Shown in pieces: positions 58,201 to 64,000 of a DNA stretch of 64,000 nt (positions are counted from its first letter, which is position 1; each line of letters opens with the position of its first letter). A model generated the notes under the pieces. That model was given only the letters and a program-made list of their open reading frames with translations. It had not been told where the DNA came from and searched no databases. The position numbers and the translations under genes are program-made. The stretch spans positions 620,001 through 684,000 of the forward strand of contig VUYT01000007.1 of NCBI GenBank assembly GCA_008802785.1, given 5' to 3'. The stretch comes from Symmetrospora coprosmae (taxonomy: Eukaryota; Basidiomycota; Cystobasidiomycetes; Symmetrosporaceae).

Positions 58201-58852
58201 CAACTTTGGCGAATGTATAGCAGTACTGCAACACTCACATCAGACCGGCTCGTTCCAGCACATATCCATGGGCTCGTCCGCTCTTCCGCGCGAAATGATC
58301 GAATAGAACCAGAAGGCCGGCAGGGCAGGGCAGGACGAGCGAGGCAAGTCGAACATCCCTGGGACGCCGTATCCGCTGGGCTGCCCCTCCGTGCCCAGCA
58401 CTCCACCTAAACAGCGAGCATACCTCGCGCCACGCCCGTTCCTCTCACTTCTTTGCGCTCGGTGCACTCGCCCGTCATCCTCGTCATTCGGCAGCACTTG
58501 GGCTTGACCGACCCGGCCGACTGACGCTCAGATGCAGCTGTAAGGGGTCACGCATTCTGTGGGGTCCAGCCAGGCTGCTCCACCCCTTTGTGTCGCTCTG
58601 CAAAAGAATCCGAAAGCCGTCGCACCTGGCAGGCAGGACGGCCGGGAAGCTCTTCAACGGCCAACTTCGGGTCAGCTGATACACATTGCCAGTCGTAGAC
58701 TGGAGCTGCCTCACCTATAAGTAGGCCTGCTGCCCCACCCTTCTCCTCTTCTCCTCTCACTCTCGTTAACATAGCCGCGCTCCATTTGGTACGCACACCC
58801 TCCCGCCGGAAACAGCAGCGTCCATCAGTCTCCTGCGCCTGCTCAACCATCC
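58201..58852. other. Intergenic before the first secreted-pair gene
   Basis: 652 bp. A TATAAGTA element at 58715-58722, 138 bp upstream of the next ATG, is a plausible TATA box. Nothing else was recognised. Confidence 0.4.
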
Positions 58853-59582
58853 ATGCTCGTCCGGTTACTAGCCCCCTACATCGCCAGCGCCGCCTTCGTC
58901 TCCTCGCTGCGCAGCGCAGCACCCTCCTCGCCGGCCACAACCTGTGTGCCAAACTTCCAAGGCTCGGCATTCACCATCGCCAATGTTCGCACGAACAACC
59001 GCTGGGCTTTGGGTCTCACACCTGGTCAGGGCGACCGAGTGATTGCCGTGGTGGACCCAAAGGGAGCTGGTACCTGGCGAGCTGAGGGCGATGGGCAGTG
59101 GCCGGCTGATTCGTTCGTCGTCAAGTAAGGCAATTGCAGTCGTCTGGTCCGGACTGCTAATGTGCGCGGGCGAGAGAGAACGGAAGCTGACCTGCGCCCT
59201 TGCCTACCTGAACAGATTCGCTGGAGCCAGTCCTAACAACCGCGTCCTCTCGCCAATTGCTGGCAATCTCGCCGTTACTAATGCCGTCTCTCCGTGCGTC
59301 TATTAGCTGAGTGATGCTCGGATAGTCAGGTACCAACCTCACTTATGCAAAACCTGTCTTGCCAATCCCGTACATGTCATTCGCAGCATTCCCACTTTCG
59401 ACATCAAATGCTCGGCTTGCGCCTCGCCAGGAAGCACCTATGCTCCTGGCACGCAGATCGGCGGCGTGTGCTTCTTCATCCTAACAAGCACGGATCAGTA
59501 TGTCAACGAGAGAGCTGGAGGCAATTTAGCATTAGGCTATCCGGACTCGGGAGCTGCTCAATTCAACCTTGTTGCAGTCTGA
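58853..59582 (+). CDS. Secreted protein, PNFQG family member 1 (181 aa)
   Basis: Three exons, 58853-59124, 59216-59293 and 59387-59582, join in phase. The signal peptide is about MLVRLLAPYIASAAFVSSLR. The mature chain starts near CVPNFQGSAFTIANVRTNNR, then SFVVKFAGASPNN, and ends with CSACASPGSTYAPGTQIGG and AAQFNLVAV. The layout, with CxPNFQG and a later Cys-x-x-Cys block, matches the gene converging from the right. Both genes have an intron at the same place, splitting a Lys codon after the second base (VVK and IIK). The repeated strand-like segments could be a beta-trefoil or ricin-B-like fold, which is only a suggestion. Function unknown; likely secreted or wall-bound. Confidence 0.75.
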
Positions 59583-59709
59583 TGGAGTGGGAAGCTGGTG
59601 CTCATTCATAAGTACGCGCGGGGAAGGTGTCTAGGGCCACATGTTTGCGAAACGATTCTTTTCTGCACGTGTATGGTAGCGCAGCATGGGGCAGGTCTGC
59701 ACAACGTCT

Positions 59710-60484
59710 TCACCATCCTGGATCTGCACCGATAAAGTCGAATCTGGCGCTGGCCTCATTACAGTCCTGGCTGAGGCCCGCGAGGTTGTCCTGCCCATCG
59801 CCAGTAACGTACTTGCCTGTGCTCTTGTCGCGGATTGTGCAGCCTGTCGCTATGGCCGCGCCCGTGCAGGGCACCGTGCCCGGCTCGCCGCACGAGTCGC
59901 ACGAGAGATGGAAAGACGGCGAGTTGACGGGAAGCACGTCGCACAGCTCGAGCATGGACGCGTTGAAGGACTGCACGAGCAGGCCGTTGTCCGGCACGCC
60001 GTGGAGCCTGCCGTGGGGACAGCCAGTCAGCCCTGCCTGGCCCTGCTCGCACCGTCCACCTTCGCACAAGTAGGACGAGGGAAAGGGCGTACTTGATAAT
60101 GTAGTCGTTCTGGGGCTGCCCGGTGAATTCGAGCCGGAAGCCCGTGTCTGTGCCGTTCTGCATGCTCACGGGCGTTCCCTCGCGGCAGCCTTTCGGGACG
60201 TGCCACCCTTCCTTTGAGGCGGAATTGACAATGTTCACCGGGTAGCCCTGAAAGTTGGGCTTGCAGGCGCCCTTACCGTACTGACCGGTGCCGTGAGGGG
60301 ATTTGGGGGGCCGCGGCACAGGCGAGCTCGGGGCGGGGCTGGGCGGGAGCACCACAGGGATGGTCACAGTGTACGAGTCGCTCGAGAACGTGCGCGAGGA
60401 GGGTGTCGCGGGGGAGCTGGGAAGCGAGGTGATTCCTGCCAGGAGGGAGGTGGCCGCAGTGGCGATTTGCAGGGCGGGAGCCAT
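59710..60484 (-). CDS. Secreted protein, PNFQG family member 2 (229 aa)
   Basis: Two exons (60484-60093 and 60007-59710) join in phase. The start MAPALQIATAATSLLAGITS is a signal peptide. A Pro/Ser-rich region of about 50 residues follows (VVLPPSPAPSSPVPRPPKSP), then CKPNFQGYPVNIVNS, a Cys in PKGCREGTPVSM, YIIKLHGVPDNGLL, and SFHLSCDSCGEPGTVPCTGA, GCTIRDKSTGKYVTGDG, ending SARFDFIGADPGW. It aligns with the gene at 58853-59582, sharing one intron position. The Pro-rich linker, absent in member 1, could anchor or space the domain from the wall. The two genes end 127 bp apart. Confidence 0.78.
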
Positions 60485-61013
60485 AGTGGAAAAGGCGGGT
60501 CGGATGTAGCGTCAGACAGCTTCGACTTGAAGTGAAGCAGAGCAGAGCGGCAGCAGGACTCGTCGCGGAGGAGGGACCTGCCGAGAGAGGCTGCCGAGAG
60601 AGGCTGCCGAGAGAGGATCGGTCGTTGTTGGACGCTTTCGCCGTCGGGGCGATGCAAAATTCAGCAGACATGGAGGCGGCAAGGCGCAGGAAGAGAGGTG
60701 TCGCTCGCAGAGTTACGAGGATGCTCTGCAGTAACGTCCGGCGTCGGCGCCTGGCAGAGAGTGTGGAGATGCGATCCGTCCATGGGTGCACTGCTGCTCA
60801 GCCAATGTCAGTAGCGGAAGAGCGCGCGCAGATCAGTGTCGGTCAAGCAAGGCTCTGCAGTCCCGTCAAGAATGGTTCCATGCCTGCGTGCAGTGCTCTG
60901 ATCAGTTCCAAAGTCGAGACACCACACCATAGTTATCGCGTCTTCGTCATCGTCAGTTGCTCTCCGGTCAGGCAAGGCAAGCGGAGAGTCGCCTTCTCTC
61001 CCTGCATCCAACC
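60485..61013. other. Divergent intergenic, secreted gene / twinfilin
   Basis: 529 bp. Three tandem copies of GAGAGGCTGCC-like sequence lie at about 60580-60613. No gene was recognised. Confidence 0.4.
60580..60613. repeat. Short tandem repeat upstream of the secreted gene
   Basis: The unit GCCGAGAGAG(G)CT is repeated about three times in a row, roughly 100-130 bp upstream of the ATG at 60484 on the minus strand. Confidence 0.65.
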
Positions 61014-62513
61014 ATGTCGACACAATCTGGCATCAGCGTCAGCGACGAGCTCCGTACTGCATTCCAGTCAGCATGCGAGTCCAGGGACGTGCTCGCGCTC
61101 AAGGTCGTCATCGAGAGTGGTGGGTCCAGTCGCCGTCTCGCTGGGGTGGATGCGCGTCTCGCTGACGTCGAAGGCCGACGCCGGGTGCACCCCCGGCAGA
61201 GAGCCTCGTCCCATCGACGACGCTGCCGTCTACGGGATCCGACTCTGACTGGGACAGCATCGCGTCCTCGTTGAGCGAGCACGCCGACGTCCCCGCCTAC
61301 GTCCTGGTGCGGCTCGAGGCGTCGTCCGACTGGCTGCTCGCATGCTACGTCCCCGACAAGGCAGCAGTCAGGCAGAAGATGCTCTACAGCAGCACGAAGG
61401 CGACTCTGCAGCGCCAGCTGGGCGACAGCAAGTTTACGCAGACAATGTTCGCATCGACACCTGTGAGCCTCGGTTGCTGCGCTGCACGTGCCTTCGGTAG
61501 TCAGGCAAACCGACCTGTCCACACCAGGGCACCCGACTGCAGCCTGCTGACATACTGATCCGTCTCCACAGGACGAGCTCTCCGCCGCTGGGTACCGCCG
61601 TTTCATGCAGCACCAGTCTTCTACCGCCCCGCTGACGGAGCGCGAACGCGAGATGGCCGAGATCCGCCAGGCAGAGGGCATCGAAGCGACGGCGACAGTG
61701 TCGGGCGCGCGCCGCAGTCACATGGACGCGTCTGCCGCTTCTAGCTCAGGTAGCGGGAGCGGCGGCGGTAGCGGTTCTGCGCAGGTGGGCATGGACTGGG
61801 GCGAAGGGGTCAATGATGCGCTGGTGGCCCTGCAAGAAGGGCGGAAGCGGATCGTGCACTTGGTGCGTGGCCGTCACTGCTGGCAGTAGCTTGCTACCAC
61901 ATGGGGCGATACTGATCTTCCTTGCCGTGCCTTCGGATGGACATAGGGCCTCGACACGAAGAGCGAGAGGATTGTTCTCCTCGGCACGCCCGAGCAGCTC
62001 GAGCTGCCCTCGAGCGATCCCTCCTATACTTTCTACCAGCATGCGTCTGGCATAGGTGCGTCATAATCTCTGCTCAGGTTGAGCCAGAGCTGTTGCCCAG
62101 CTGCTGATATTCTAGCGTCCATTCTCCGCCCCTGGCAGTCTTCATCTACTCGTGCCCGTCCTCGAGCCCAATTCGCTCCCGCATGGTGGCCTCGTCGAGT
62201 GCTCTGTCGCTCGTGCACGAAGCGAAGCGACAAGCGGGGATCCAAGTCGTTAACAAGGTGGGACCGGCAGCCCTTCCTCTTCTCGCTGGCAGTTATCGCA
62301 AGTCTGCTGACACCTATCACGGTACGCACATTGCAGATCGAGACATCAGACCCGGAAGAGATCACGGAGAAGTACATTGACGACGAGTGCGCACCTGCCG
62401 CAGGCGCAGGCGCAGCGGGGTCGGCACCGGGATCGGGCACAGCAACGCCTATACCCGCAGGCGGCGACAAGCCGGGCTTTGCGCGACCTGCAAGACCTGG
62501 ACGGCGGCGATAG
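61014..62513 (+). CDS. TWF1: Twinfilin (two ADF-H domains)
   Basis: Six exons, 61014-61119, 61200-61462, 61572-61862, 61947-62055, 62139-62257 and 62337-62513, join in phase to 354 residues. The first ADF-H domain opens with SGISVSDELRTAFQSACESR and includes PAYVLVRLEASSDWLLACYV and VRQKMLYSSTKATLQRQLG. The linker LTEREREMAEIRQAEGI is typical. The second domain has DWGEGVNDALVALQEGRKRI, TFYQHASG, FIYSCPSSSPIRSRMVASSS and the actin-binding region LVHEAKRQAGIQV. The ending GGDKPGFARPARPGRRR is the basic tail used for capping protein and lipids in other twinfilins. Twinfilin sequesters ADP-actin and controls filament ends in the cytosol. Confidence 0.93.
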
Positions 62514-62586
62514 ACCGTGTATCTCATTGCGGCTGGCCTAAAGTACTGGCAAAACTCCAGGGACACGAGAGGGGCTGCTTCCTTGC

Positions 62587-63274
62587 CTAGGCCGACGAGT
62601 CTGACGAGTTCCCTTTTGCTTTGCTGCTTCCTTCGCCCTTGCTCTTGCCTTCCCCCTCGGTCATCTTTTTCCTCCCGACGACAGTAACGTTGAGTGTGAC
62701 CTGCGCCTGGACGAGCTTCTTCTCCCCATCCACCTCAATCTCGACACTGATCTTCTTGCCAGCGCCGACCCAGCCGAAGGACTGCATAGAGGTAAACATT
62801 AGCCGAGTAGGGCTGAGGTGGGAAGACGAGTGAGGAGAGCGCGTACCCCGCTCGACATCTTCTGCTTGGTCAGGTCGAGCGTGAGCAGGTCGGATCCCCT
62901 GGACAGGCCGGTGGTGTAGACGCTCGCGCCGAGATTGGGGGCTCCGGACTCAAAGGCGGCAGCGGTCAGGTTGAGCTGTGCGAGATCAAGGGCAGAGGCA
63001 GTGCGTAAGCCCGTCTATCTGTCGTTATGCCCCTTGCGAAGATTCGCCACCGAGGTGGGCTCCTAGCATGACACAGATGCGACCGCACGCACCTTGTCGG
63101 CCGTCTTTGCTCCCGAGTTCGTCTTTGCCGCCTTTGCAGGTGGGGCAGTCGATCCCTCTCCGCCTTCGCTTGCATCAGACCTGCGGTTGCGACGTCAGCC
63201 CCTGCACGCAGTCGTTGTGAAGGGCCATCCACGGTCGAGGCAACGGGTATAGCTCACTTTCGCTTCGGGGCCAT
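62587..63274 (-). CDS. Small basic protein of unknown function (142 aa)
   Basis: Four exons (63274-63258, 63180-63093, 62975-62847, 62781-62587) join in phase. It begins MAPKRKSDASEGGEGSTAPP, a lysine-rich, nuclear-signal-like start. A possible folded core reads LNLTAAAFESGAPNLG, DLLTLDLTKQKMSSG, SFGWVGAGKKISVEIEVDGE and QAQVTLNVTVVGRKK, four or five beta strands. A Lys/Ser/Gly-rich tail ends NSSDSSA. There is no signal peptide or membrane segment. I do not recognise the family. The stop is 73 bp from that of twinfilin, with which it converges. Confidence 0.65.
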
Positions 63275-63399
63275 GGTGCAAGATGTGAATGCGTAGGATC
63301 AGCGAAGTAGGCTCCTGGGCTGCTCCTGCTGTTGCTGTATCTGTTCGTTCTGGAGCAAGGGAGAACGGAGCTCCGGTCGCGAGGGCCCATCCATATGCA

Positions 63400-64000
63400 T
63401 GACCGTGACGTCGGTTGCGACCGCTCGTGCATGGACCCTTCGGGGTGGAAGAGGGATGCACGGAATAGCACATCGTGTCGAGCTGTCGCAAGTATACACG
63501 AGCGCAGCCTTCGCCATCGACGCCTTCTCTGCTCAATCTCTCTGCGCGTCATGTACGCGACTTCGCGTGGGAGGTGCGCGCGGCTGGGTATCCCTGTAAC
63601 TCCGCGAGTCTTTGCATCGCACGAGGTGCTCTTGAGCTTGTTCAGTATCTGTACAACCAGCGTGGTCGGGAGATGACCTCTCCTCCCCGACTTCCTTGAT
63701 GCGGAGCGCGACTGCTTCCTGCGGATGCATCCGAGCATCGATATCCCGGAGCAGCAAGCTAGAGCGCGATTCCAGCGGCGCATGCGGAACACCGCATCTA
63801 GAGCGCTGCAAGGGTCTGGGAGCCGCACGGTGCGAGATGGGCATCACTACAGCGGGACAGGCGTGCTGCTGTTGGTGCACCACACGAAGGATGGGCATGG
63901 CACTGGCAGCTGGAGCTCATCTGCACCGGATCTCTCCCGAGGCTCTCTCTGCCCAAGACCAACACCACGACTACGACTAACGCGCACTCCGCGACTTCGA
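63400..64000 (+). other. Possible partial gene at the right edge
   Basis: A plus-strand open frame near 63500-63590 reads PSLLNLSARHVRDFAWEV. In a different frame, from about 63690, FLDAERDCFLRMHPSIDIPE and ARARFQRRMRNTASRALQGS look coding. They could be exons of one gene joined across a small intron with a GTGCGC donor at about 63575, but I could not fix the acceptor, the start or the product. Confidence 0.25.

Overview
The window reads as nuclear DNA of a basidiomycete fungus, most likely a smut-type yeast of the Ustilaginomycotina. The genes are GC-rich and packed closely on both strands. They are cut by many short GT-AG introns, mostly 45-120 bp, with CTGAC/CTAAC-like branch sites and codons split across exons. 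The conserved proteins (ERMES Mdm12, Slh1/ASCC3, Mrt4, twinfilin, Sgf29, PiT phosphate symporter) are all eukaryotic and fungal in character. Most gene models below were built by joining exons by hand so that reading phase is kept from start to stop. No tRNA, rRNA, CRISPR array or virus-derived element was seen.

Layout. 0-5.5 kb: edge fragment, Yippee-like protein, deoxyhypusine hydroxylase, Mrt4. 5.7-9 kb: two genes of an unrecognised family, here called the WP-domain family. 9-16.2 kb: large polyQ bHLH factor and FGGY pentulose kinase. 16.4-20 kb: second WP-domain cluster (one decayed copy, two apparently intact). 20.4-26.8 kb: ankyrin protein, acetyl-CoA transporter-like protein, Rrp9. 27.7-35 kb: ribosomal protein eS27, a PaxB-like membrane protein, an armadillo protein like ARMC8/Gid5, and Mdm12. 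35-40 kb: PHO89-type phosphate symporter and a short-chain dehydrogenase with a 10-nt exon. 40.7-46.5 kb: C2H2/RING protein, GNAT acetyltransferase, a protein of unknown function. 46.9-50.4 kb: Sgf29 and a secreted cysteine-rich protein. 51-58.2 kb: Slh1 helicase and the SNARE Bet1. 58.8-60.5 kb: a convergent pair of related secreted proteins. 61-63.3 kb: twinfilin and a small basic protein, then an unresolved right edge.

Most genes are housekeeping and do not form one pathway. Several concern ribosome biogenesis and translation (Mrt4, Rrp9, eS27, deoxyhypusine hydroxylase, Slh1). The lineage-specific part is of most interest: the WP-domain family in two clusters, with upstream regions that were duplicated along with the genes, plus three small secreted proteins. 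The WP domain is my own description from aligning the translated copies by eye; I recognise no named domain in it.
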